Assembly: GCA_903813345.2 (NCBI GenBank)
Contig: CAIIXF020000007.1
Coordinates: 33,448,538-33,512,537 of the forward strand
Direction: 5' to 3'
Source of the DNA: Owenia fusiformis
Taxonomy: Eukaryota > Annelida > Polychaeta > Sabellida > Oweniidae
DNA: 64,000 nucleotides
A program made the translations under genes and the position numbers. This document shows positions 37,401 to 49,400 of the stretch, piece by piece (within the stretch, counting starts at the first letter, position 1; each line of letters opens with the position of its first letter). Below the pieces are notes generated by a model that saw nothing but the letters and a program-made list of their open reading frames with translations, did no database searches and was not told the DNA's origin.

Positions 37401-40400
37401 TATTAATGAGAAAATGAGAAAGAACATAATATAGTCAAAAAAATATTTAAAAAATATTTTACTTCTAAAAGGTCAGAGTAGGTCAACCGGAAGTCATATC
37501 TCAATTTCGATATTCTAAAAGATTAGAAAGAAAATTGAAAATTTTGGAAACACAATTTGACCTAGATTTTGATCCTGACCTTTGACACTCAAAACTTTGA
37601 GTTTACTGACTTTTTAGGTCCTTCTACACTTTTACTATCAAATTAGAGATTTTAAAAATATGACTTTTTTCACAAAGTCGGATCTCAATTTCAATTTCAG
37701 ATTTGAAATCCCAAAGTCTTCTAGTTACTGAGAAAATCAAGGGCGTTACAATACCCGGGAATTTATCGGTTCGTGCAGTACTTGTTTGTGATAGCGCCCT
37801 CTGTAGGTCACTGTGCTTATAGCCTACAGTAATACGGGGTAGGATATTGGGAATTCGGTCAGTTTCTATCCGTCGATTTCGCTATGAATTGAAGCAAGTG
37901 TGACCACTTTATCCACTTAAACAATTTGATAATTGATTAAATATTTAAACAAAATCGATAAACACGTTATACACTTCCTATCTCCTTAGAAATTAGCATG
38001 TATTTATGGATTGTGTTTTCGAACAAGGCTCGACCCAAACCAATAGGGAAATCCTTATGCTAATTAGTATGACGTCATATTTTCCTGGGGAATCCTAGAT
38101 TTCAAAGCCTCAGTCTGTTATTGTGTCAAATGTAACAGCTCTTTTGCAGACAGAAAATTGACAGATTAGCTTTTAACTTTCAGCTTTGATGTTTAAATAT
38201 TCTGTATTTCTACCGGACTTCTTGCTGAATATCATATAATGTTATAACTTGATTTGGATCATTGCCTGATTGCTCATTCTGAAATTTTGATTGTGGTTCA
38301 TGATTGATTGGCAAGAAAAATAATTCCTATTGTTTTCCAGCGAAGTCAAAATGTTACAGCATGAGTTATAATGTCGAGTTTGCATCATGTTAAATTCTGC
38401 TAGTGATTAGAAGTCCATGCACAAGCATACACATAAGAGACAAACACACCCAGGCTCCAGGCCGTGGATGGAAATATAAAACTATTTAAGGCACAAACTG
38501 GTATTAATAGACCGATATGTAGTGTCTGCCATGTATTGAAGGTAAACCAATCTGCATTATTAATGTTTCTTCTATCAATACATGGATTGTGCAATGGAAA
38601 AGCAATGGCACAATCAAAAATGTGCATATCAATCGTGAATATCTCTCGGTTCAAAGCTTATTTCCAACAGAATCGTGTCAAAATATGTGTCTGAGTAACA
38701 GTTATACATTATAAGATCGCAAACTCTTACCAATTATCAGCCGAATGGCTCATTTTCAACGAAATGTCCTTAAGACAACAGCCCTGGGTCGCGCCTGAGA
38801 CCAAAAACTATTTCAAGTAGCCCTCCCCTAATTATATTGGATAATCACATTTATGCGTGCGCGCGCAGCTCATCCACTGAACGAAACGCCACTTCCCGCT
38901 GAAATCACCGGGTATTGATCTTTCCCTTGAGAAAATGTGCTAAGATTAAGAAGAAGAATAAGAATACAGGCAAAAGCAATAGACTCCAGATTTTCAATCT
39001 GGAGTCTAATAATCAATATTATATTTACCCAGCAACATGCTGTATTAAGGCTTTTAAAAGGTGTGAAAAACACTTTAATAGTTATATACAACCTTAAACA
39101 TTGTACTTTTTTGTTATTTGTATCATGTATTAAAATATTAATCCATGAATCTGTATACAGTAAGACCTGTACACAGTGAACACCTATGGAGTCACAAGAA
39201 TGTGTTCACTATAGGTAGTGTAAACTACAAAGAGGCAATTTTATACAGAACTCAGTGGAGAATGTGCTGAGAAGAGGTGTTCACTAGACAGGTGTTCGCT
39301 AGACAGGTGTTCACTAAGACAGGTTTTATTGTTAGAACCTCAGTGTAAATACTCGCATCTGATTGGTCAATTAGCGGTCAACATTTTTGCCTGTACCTCA
39401 CTTGTGCATCATGGGATATCATATTGTGACAAAATTGTGAGTTTCATTTTTGTTTTATTTTGAACTTTTATATGTGGAGTCAGTCGACTCTTTCAGAGAG
39501 TTTAATGGCTCAAATGTGTACATGCAGAATGTCACGTAGGCACTGGGATGTTTACAGGATCAGCAGACTGAAGTGGAATAAATTAGAATAATTAAGTACC
39601 CAGCAACCGGTGATCAGCCAATCAGATTCTTTTATTTGAATTTCCCTCCAACTTAAGTTGTAGTTTTCCCATGATGCAACTTGAGGTGTCTGGATTTTAT
39701 TGTTTGCAATTGACCACGTGAAACAGAGTAAACCAAGATCTTGAAGATACAAGACCTCGTCAGTTTGGATTTATTTATGTGCAAGCGTTTTTTATTTAAT
39801 CTGTGGACTTATTAGAGCATTATTTTGGATATATTGGATTAGTTGCAGTAATCGTTAGATGCAGATTGTATTTGGTGCGACTATTAAAGAAAATACAAGA
39901 CAACAGCCAGTGTTTTGGTGAGTTAGCCATTTTCTTGATTGAGGTTGGCATAAAATGGGTAATTAGCTGTCCGCCATCTTGCTTTCTTGTTCCCACAATT
40001 CCCGGCGGTCGGCCATCTTTGATTTTGAAGGAAGTGACGTCATTTTGAGAAGTTTTGAGCTCCAGATTCTCTGAGTTTATTTGGCTCTGTCTAATCTCAT
40101 TTCTTTGATCGATATTCGTGAGTCATTCTGCTCTGAGTATTGGTGGCTCCTAGTCATTACCCCTCCAAGCTATAAATGCTCCTACTTTGTCGAGGCGATC
40201 TGACTCTCACCCAGGGTTGTATGTTGAGGAAGGTTTACTCTCATCGGAGCCAAGGTTACATTACCGGAACTGAGGTGCTCCAAGGCGAGAGATAACAGCT
40301 CTGTCTAATCTCATCCTTTGATCGACATTCTAGAGCTGTTATTCTCTACAGAGGTTGTAGTTAGGTTGCTCCTGCGAAGCGGTGACTCCGAGAGCAGAGG

Positions 40401-43400
40401 TTACTCTTTGGAGACAGTGTAGCTCATTGAATGAGGGCACTCTTTGAGTAGAGGTTACTCCTGAGACGAGGCGATTCCCGGGGCTGAGGTACTAGCAGTG
40501 TGTGGATCTCGTTCAAGAGCAGAGGTTACTCCTGAGACGAGGCGATTCCCGGAGCTGAGGTACTCCCAGTGTGTGGATCTCGTTGGAGAGCAGAGGTTTC
40601 TCCTGAGAAGTGACGACTCCAAGAGCAGAGGATACTCCCGGAGCCTGGACCCCTTCCAAGAGACAGTGTAGCTCAAAGAGTGAAAACACTCTTTTGAGGA
40701 GAGTTTAAGGGTGGTTACTCCCGTGACAAGGCGACTCCCGAAGCAGAGGTTACTTCCGGAGCCAGGGCTCCTTCCCAAAGACGAGATAGCTCAAGAGGGA
40801 GAGCTCTTTTCAAGCAGAGCAGAGCAGAGTAGACAAGCAGAGTATTGCAGAGAGCAGAGCATAGCAGAGAGCAGAGCCGAGTATATTAGAGAGCAGAGCA
40901 GACAAGCAGAGCAGAGTATGGCAGAGTAGAGTAGAGACAGACGAACTCAGAGCCAGAGTGTTTTTCGACTCATGCTTATATATAGAGACATTATTGTATT
41001 ACTGGCCATAAAGGCATTTGAGGACATTTTGAAATTGATTGTTATAGTAATTATAGTGTTGAATAGATTGTTAAAATCCCGTAATTGATTGTTTTTTTAC
41101 ATTGTGTTTTCCATCTCCTAGCTCAGTGACAGCTGAAGCACCAAACCAGCTCGGCGCCCGTGATAAACACCTCCGAATCCCTTATCATCGCCACCAGACC
41201 TTCTCCGAGGGAGTACGGGTACTCGGCGGGAGTCTGGCGCGCCACAATATTATTGACCGCGTATGTTACTGTACTACACTTGTGAATTATGGGAAATATG
41301 ACGTCACAATGTTTACAGAAAAAAACATGGTAGTACACGTTGATGAAAGTGATATTTTGACTTTTCTACACGACGAGTATAGCAACAATACAAATAAAAA
41401 CGCAAAATTAACATTAATTTACTAGTGAGTACGCAGTTATGTGCCGAAAACAGAGAGTTTAGCTTCCACTGTCTTCAGATTTTCTTAAAAATTATTGCTG
41501 GCGTGGTTCGTAGAAAAGATTGTGAAATGAAGCCGTGATTGATGACTGTCGTATATATGAGTATTATTAGTTTCTTCTGACTAACAAAACAATTGTAGAC
41601 CTCTCCATTCGGTCAACCGTCAAAATCATATACCTCGACTGTAAACCTTGAAACACTTTTGACCTCGACCTTCGGTCTCTGTCAACAGTAGCTTCTCGGT
41701 TTACAGTCTCGGTATACAATTTTGCCGGTTGACCTCTGGAGAGGTCAACAATTGTATACTGTACATCACTTTCTTCAGAAAGCATTATACTATGCACAGA
41801 AATCAAAATTGCCAGCATAGTATTCAATAGACATGAGTATAATGATGCCCGTTGACACCAACATAAAATTGCAAATCTCCCTCCGCTTGTTTTGTATGCA
41901 CCCTATACACATTACTGTAGTCATTCATTGGCTTTGGGTTCACGGTTTCGAAAAATATCGCTAGCTTAAACTCTCTGATAATTTGTAAAAATACCTGTGA
42001 TGTGAACCTCCTAATCATGAGTACAGGGTCTGCACTGCTAGACGATGGCATTCCAACAAAGTGGTACAGCACTAGCCCCCCTCCTCTGTGTTGGAACAGG
42101 GGGATCCTACAATGAATAGCATATTCCTTACATCTCCCTTTATTTTGATGTGAAATAACAAGCTATGATATTGGTTAACATGCCTGAAATCACCAAATTA
42201 TTATTCGAAGTATCTTTAGAGAATTTTGAATTTAGCACAACAAACAGACAGAATGAATGCAACAGAAAAACGAACAAAACAGGTTTGCAGTAAGAGCTGC
42301 TGTTAATTTTGCATTGACCAAAAAACAAGTTTTGGGGTCTCTACTGATTCATTAAAATATGGAATGCAAAAACATGACAACTGGAGATCTGAGTCACCTT
42401 TGTCTAGAAAAGTTGATTTAGGACAATGTTTATTGAGACAGAATAATTCAACAATGGTGAACAAGGAATGGTGACATATTGTTATAGTCTCTAACTTTTT
42501 TGAGGACGATGTTTGGCAGGTGGTGTTCAGCCTTTAGCATCTGTAACAAATGGCACTAACCCACATTTTGTTCTGACAAATATGTAAAATTGCAATCTAA
42601 AATATCACATAAATGGAAAAAGAACATACCGTACATATCAGATTATATATTAGATATCAATTGTTTTAACTTTTCACAGCCAGATATTATTCAATTAGTT
42701 TTTTTTTCAATTCAATTCAATTAATTTATTTCATAGAAACATATAATATACAATTATTGACCTCTCCAGAGGTTTACTGTCAAAACTATATCCCGAGACT
42801 GTAAACCGAAACCGTAGGTCGAGGTTTACAGTCGAGGGATATAATTTTGACAGTAAACCGAATGGAGAGGTCTATAATTGTTTTGTTAGTCCGAAGAATA
42901 TCTTTTTCTGACCCTTGAAGTTGACTTGAAGTTGGATCCAGACCCTCGAGACGTTCATATTGTATTTCAGTATATCGGCAGTAAGTTCACTCAATGGAGT
43001 CAAATTACTCTCCTGGGCGAAGTCCACTAAAAGCTTTGTACAAAGTTTTAGATTTTTCTTCGTATTTTGACTGTCTTTACTCTCTAAGAGACTAATAATA
43101 TCCTCATCTTCAACATTTTTGAAACGGCTAGTCCTAGCGGCGGCCATTGTATCGTCTGATAATGACGTCATTTTAGTGGAATGCTGGGAATATTATTCAC
43201 CGGCAATGCATTGCGTGGTGTACAGTTAAAATTATTCACCGCTCGTTGATCAATCAAAATCGAGTATTTCAACTGAGGTACTAACAATAGATATTATACC
43301 ACCCATCATATCATTAATTGATTCTTACACTTGTGTACATTATATCACAAATATAATGGAAAAACATCAACCTACCACTTAGCAAGTAGAAGAGATCTAC

Positions 43401-46400
43401 CAGAACCCTGGTCTCCTGTGATTAATAATGGGGAGAGAGGCCCAGCAGCTGCCACATGGCAATTCAACCTTTCATAATACTGCAAAGTAAAAAAATTCAT
43501 GAATAGAGGCTAAAAAAATACTGCAAAGTAAAAATGCATGTTCTTATTAATGTTTTATATTTGTCATTCAAATATTGAATTGTTTGGAGATGGACATCTA
43601 TATTTCTGGTAGTATATTCAACGATGCCCGGAGGGTGAGTTAAACACATCCCTCTATGAACACAGATATCCAACGATCACAACATTTAATATTTGTTTTA
43701 TTATTTCCCAAATAAGCACAATTACTGCATTTTTGGTGTTATTTATTTTAAGTCTGTCCAATGGCATGGGATAATGACACCTTTGTCATTGGACAATGGC
43801 CTTTATGTCATGGGAGAACGGCATTTATGCCACAGGAGAATCATGTGCTTTTGTTACTGGAGAATGGCATTTAATTGTCATGGAAAATGGCACTTATACC
43901 ATGGGAGAATGACGCTTATGTCATGGGAAAATGGTACTTATGCCACAGGAGAATAGCAATTATGTCAAAAGAATAATAATGACACCTTTTTTTGTCATTG
44001 GAAAATGGCCTTTATGTCATGGGAGAATGGTGCTTTTCTTATTGGAAAATAGCATTTATGTCATAGGAGATTGGCATTCATATCATGGAAATAACAAGGC
44101 ATTAACATGACAAAATGTCACCACCTAAAGGTCAATTTGAAGCAAGTTGAAAACAGACCTTTTTGACCTTTTTTGACCTTGAGAAGGTCATTAAAGGTCA
44201 AATGTCAAATCTAAAGTCAAATCTAAAGTCATATTTGAATTTCTGAGAACATGTAGATGATTTTGAAAAAAAAATTAAGTCAATTTGAAGCAAGATGAAA
44301 AAATACCTTTTTGACCTTTTTTGACATTGAGAAGGTCATTGAAGGTCAAATGTCAAATCTAAAGTCAGATTTGAATTTCTGAGAACATGTAGATGATTTT
44401 GAAAAAAAAATTTAGTCAATTTGAAGCAAGTTGAAAAAAGACCTTTTTTGACTTTGAGAAGGTCATTGAAGGTCAAATGTCAAATCTTAAGTCAAATCTA
44501 AAGTCAGATTTGAATTTCTGAGAACACGTAGATGATTTTGAAAAAAAAATTTAGTCAATTTGAAGCAAGTTGAAAAAATACCTTTTTGACCTTTTTTGAC
44601 TTTGAGAAGGTCATTGAAGGTCAAATGTCAAATCTTAAGTCAAATCTAAAGTCAGATTTGAATTTCTGAGAACACGTAGATGATTTTGAAAATTTTTTTT
44701 AGTCAATTTGAAGCAAGTTGAAAACAGACCTTTTTGACCTTTTTTGACCTTGAGAAGGTCATTGAAGGTGAAATGCCAAATCTTAAGTCAGATTTGAATT
44801 TCTGAGAACACTTAGATGATTTTGAAAAAAAAATTTAGTCAATTTGAAGCAAGTTGAAAACAGACCTTTTTGACGTTTTTTGACCTTGAGAAGGTCATTG
44901 AAGGTCAAATGTCAAATCTAAAGTCAGATTTGAAGGTCAAATGTCAATTCTAAAGTCAAATCTAAAGTCAGATTCGAATTTCTGAGAACATGTAGATGAT
45001 TTTGAAAAAAAATTTAGTCAATGTGAAGCAAGTTGAAAAAAGACCTTTTTGACCTTGAGAAGGTCATTGAAGGTCAAATGTCAAATCTAAAGTCAGATTT
45101 GAACTTTTGAGAACATGTAGATGATTTAGAAAAAAATTGAAGTCAGTCTAAACAGTATTTGTTAAGTTATAGAAAGTTGTAAGAAATTGTTACAGACGCC
45201 GGACGCCGGACGCCAACCTCCAACCACCAACCGCCGTCACCAAAAAACGGAGACCATAACAATATGTCACCACTTTTGGTGGTGACATAATAGCATTTAT
45301 GTCATGGGATAATGACACCTTAAATGTCATTGGACAATGGCTTTTATGTCATGGGAAAATGGAATTTATGTCATGGGAAATGAAATTTATGTCGTGGAAA
45401 ATGGCACTTATGTCATGGGAGAATGACACTTTTGTCATTGGACAACAGCCTTCATAGTACCAAACATTGACTTATAATGGGGATGCAATTGATTTCATTC
45501 TGCATATCTACAGTAGATATGCAGGATGGAAATGGCACTCATGTCATGGGAAATTGAAACTTTTAACTTTCAATAGCACTTTTAATGGGAGAATGACACA
45601 TGTAAATGGAGAACAGCCCTCATGTCAATGGGACAATGGCACACATGTTATGGGAGAATTGCACTTATTTCATTGGAGAACGGCACTTATGTCAGGGAAG
45701 AATTGCACTTATGTCATGGGAAAATTTCACTTGTCAGGGAGAATGGCACTTATGTTATTGGAGAATGGCACTTATGTTATGGGAGGATTACACTTATGTT
45801 AGGTAGAATGGCACTCATGTTATGGAAGGATTACATTTATGTTAGGGAGAATGGCACTTATGTTATTGGAGAATGGCATTTATGTTATGGGAGGATTACA
45901 CTTATGTTATTGGAGAATGGCACTCATGTTATGGAAGGATTACACTTATGTTAGGGAGAATGGCACTCATGTTATGGAAGGATTACACTTATGTTATTGG
46001 AGAATGGCACTCATGTTATGGAAGGATAACACTTATGTTAGGGAGAATGGCACTCATGTTATGGAAGGATTACACTTATGTTATTGGAAAATGGCACTCA
46101 TGTTATGGAAGGATTACACTTATGTTAGGGAGAATGGCACTCATGTTATGGAAGGATTAAACTTATGTTATTGGAGAATGGCACTAATGTTATGGAAGGA
46201 TTACACTTATGTTATTGGAGAATGGCATTTATGTTATGGGAGGATTACACTTATGTTATTGGAGAATGGCACTCATGTTATGGAAGGATTACACTTATAT
46301 TAGGGAGAATGGCACTCATGTTATGGAAGGATTACACTTATGTTATTGGAGAATGGCACTCATGTTATGGAAGGATAACACTTATGTTAGGGAGAATGGC

Positions 46401-49400
46401 ACTCATGTTATGGAAGGATTACACTTATGTTATTGGAAAATGGCACTCATGTTATGGGAGGATTACACTTATGTTAGGGAGAATGGCACTCATGTTATGG
46501 AAGGATTACATTTATGTTAGGGAGAATGGCACTTATGTTATTGGGTTATTGGAGAATGGCACTAATGTTATGGAAGGATTACACGTATGCTATGCGAGAA
46601 TGGCACTCATGTTATGGAAGGATTACACTTATGTTATTGGAGAATGGCACTCATGCTATGGAAGGATTACACTTATGTTATTGGATATGGGATAATGGCA
46701 TAAACCTACCTTCCAACCTGTTATTGGAGAATGGCATTTATGTTTTGGAAGGATTACACTTATGTTATTGGAGAATGGCACTAATGTTATGGAAGGATTA
46801 CACTTATGTTATTGGAGAATGGCACTCATGTTATGGAAGGATTACACTTATGTTATTGGAAAATGGCACTCATGTTATGGAAGGATTACACTTATGTTAG
46901 GGAGAATGGCACTCATGTTATGGAAGGATTAAACTTATGTTATTGGAGAATGGCACTAATGTTATGGAAGGATTACACTTATCTTATTGGAGAATGGCAC
47001 TCATGTTATGGAAGGATTACACTTATGTTATTGGAGAATGGCACTCATGTTATGGAAGGATTACACTTATGTTATTGGGTATGGGATAATGGCATAAACT
47101 TACCTTCTCAAAGCCTAATTCACAACTAGATCTGACAGCGTGTAATAGAGATTCAGCCTGCTCAATCTCACCATGTAGATCCCACAATCCTCCTTCAAAA
47201 AGAATAAACATTTATTTTCAAAATAATTTTCGGAAGATTTTGAATTTGAGATTTTTCTATGCAATATTTTAGGTTTATGCTATAGTTCAGCATTATCACC
47301 AATTGACAGCTATTGCCTTCATTTAATAATAAATAGGTTACCCTCAGAATCAAATCAAGGTGGTTTGCCCCAACTCTGATTCAGGGTTAATTATATAACA
47401 TATAACTTTTGAAGAAGAATCTAATCCAATTTTTTGGGCCCGGTATTTCTTGTGTTATCTATTGGTTGAAGCAATGTTTTAACCTTTTTAAAATATATAA
47501 AAAAACAATCAGAGTCAAGATCTGATTCTCACCTATACAGAGAGTATCAGCCTCAGCCTCAGAGTATCCAGAGTCTGATCCTGTAGTCTCTTGTTCTTCA
47601 TGTATGTTGATTCCCAACTCCTAAAGATAAAAATATATTGAGATTATTTAAAACATTATTCTAATGATGTAGTGGTCTTGAAAGCAAGAGGTCTTGGTTT
47701 CAACATATCACCAGCCATTCTTGTTTTCTTGGTGACTACTAAGTGCTAATAGCCTAATACACTGTAAATACTGAATTGCTGCCAACTGGATAAAAAGTCT
47801 GGGGGTGGCTGAAATTATATATGGTACTACACCACTTGAAAACAGAAAAGAGGAACATTTCATTTTAAGTGTTATCACCTTTAACAAAGAATAGAACCAT
47901 TTTCATATGGATACAGAAATGGACAAGAAATTGTGACAAAAATTGATCCAATTGTCTTGTAACTTGGTACACCTATTCAACAGCTATGCTACTTTCAAAT
48001 TTAAAAACATAAATAAACAACACGTTGCTTTTTTAGTCAAAACTTATGTTTCCAATTTTAAAAGCAGCCACTTCACACCTTGCTGTAAATAGTACATGTT
48101 ATTCCAATCTCACTCACAATCTCTGGTGTAAAGGTTCAAAGCAAGATGAAAAATCACCTATTTCTATTGAATTTACCCATCAACGGAATAATAAAACAAG
48201 TCAGACGTATCAAATGAAGCTAAATGTTGCATAGTTTATTGCATAGTTTTTTGCTCAGATTAGTACAAATAAATTTTGCATCGGAAAGAAATTACCATGA
48301 GAGCAGAAATAAACTTGGTTTACTTCATTAAATATTCAGAATTTAGTCAAAGCGATGTCATATTTGAACTCTATTCGTAAAAGTATAATGAAAAATATGG
48401 TTTCAAAAATTGTCAATCAACTCTGAATATTAATTTTTTGTGAAAATGAGACTTCTAGTTCGGGGAGATTCCCCACAGACCCCATGTTATAAAATCAAAA
48501 ATAGTGAAATATATTTTGTTAAATTGGACAGAAATACTTTTTCCTTCTGGACATATTTTAATTTGCATAACTATCAGATGCATAAGGGTGATATGAAAAC
48601 TGAAAGACTAAAACTGATGATTATTTAACTTAAAGGCAACTTTCTACTATACCCATCTGGTGGTGAAACTGGTAACTATCAACTCACATCTGAGTTATTC
48701 AAATTGTATCTTTAAATGACTGCTCCATCACTACTATATGCATTGGATTCCATTCAAAAACACGGTTTGCATAATTTAATATCTAAAATTTATAAATGAA
48801 TAGTACCGTGGGTACTGGGCTCACATGGTGTTGCTCAAAAGTGAATGATGGCTAAAATGACAGAAATAAATAAAGCGGATACATTTTTTTGCTAATTTTT
48901 TGTAACAAATTATTTCATACAACTACTCTTTATAAAGACATGACTTTTTACAATGCAGGACACCTGAATTTATTTGTAAAGCTAGGAAACGGGCCAAAAG
49001 TGAATTTTCCGAGACAAAAAAGGCGGCCATTTTGAAAATAGGCGAGCTTTTGAAGCAGGAGTCACGGGTTTTATTTTCTTTATTGATGTTGAACAAAGCT
49101 ATTTTAAAAGGAATCTTATCTACAGAGGATTTAGAGCCAAGTGTTGACAGACAGAGGTTTAAAAACTTGCCACTATTTTGGACTGACTGAGAGACAGGTG
49201 GACAAATCAATGTTAAGTAAAATGGCTGAAAATAAAAAAAACAAGAGATAATATTTTGCCAATTATTTCTAACAAAACTATTTCATATAACTTCTCCTTA
49301 CAGTGACATGGCTTTTTACAATGCAGGACTCCTGAAATTATTTGTAAAGCTAGGAAATGGGCCAAAATTGAATTTCACGAGACAAAAATGGTGACCATTT

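Noticed and set aside
39329-41101. Solo LTR (TGTTAGAACC...TTTTTTACA)
   Set aside because: TG...CA ends and a TATA-like site are present, but no matching target duplication or second LTR was found.
41102-41425. 107-codon plus-strand ORF
   Set aside because: No recognisable domain, non-ATG start, and no splice or promoter context beyond the adjacent repeat block.
45467-47129. Several overlapping plus-strand ORFs with [11 protein letters not shown]-type repeats
   Set aside because: By-products of the 22/44-bp minisatellite; open in multiple frames and ending in an antisense NPHP3 exon.
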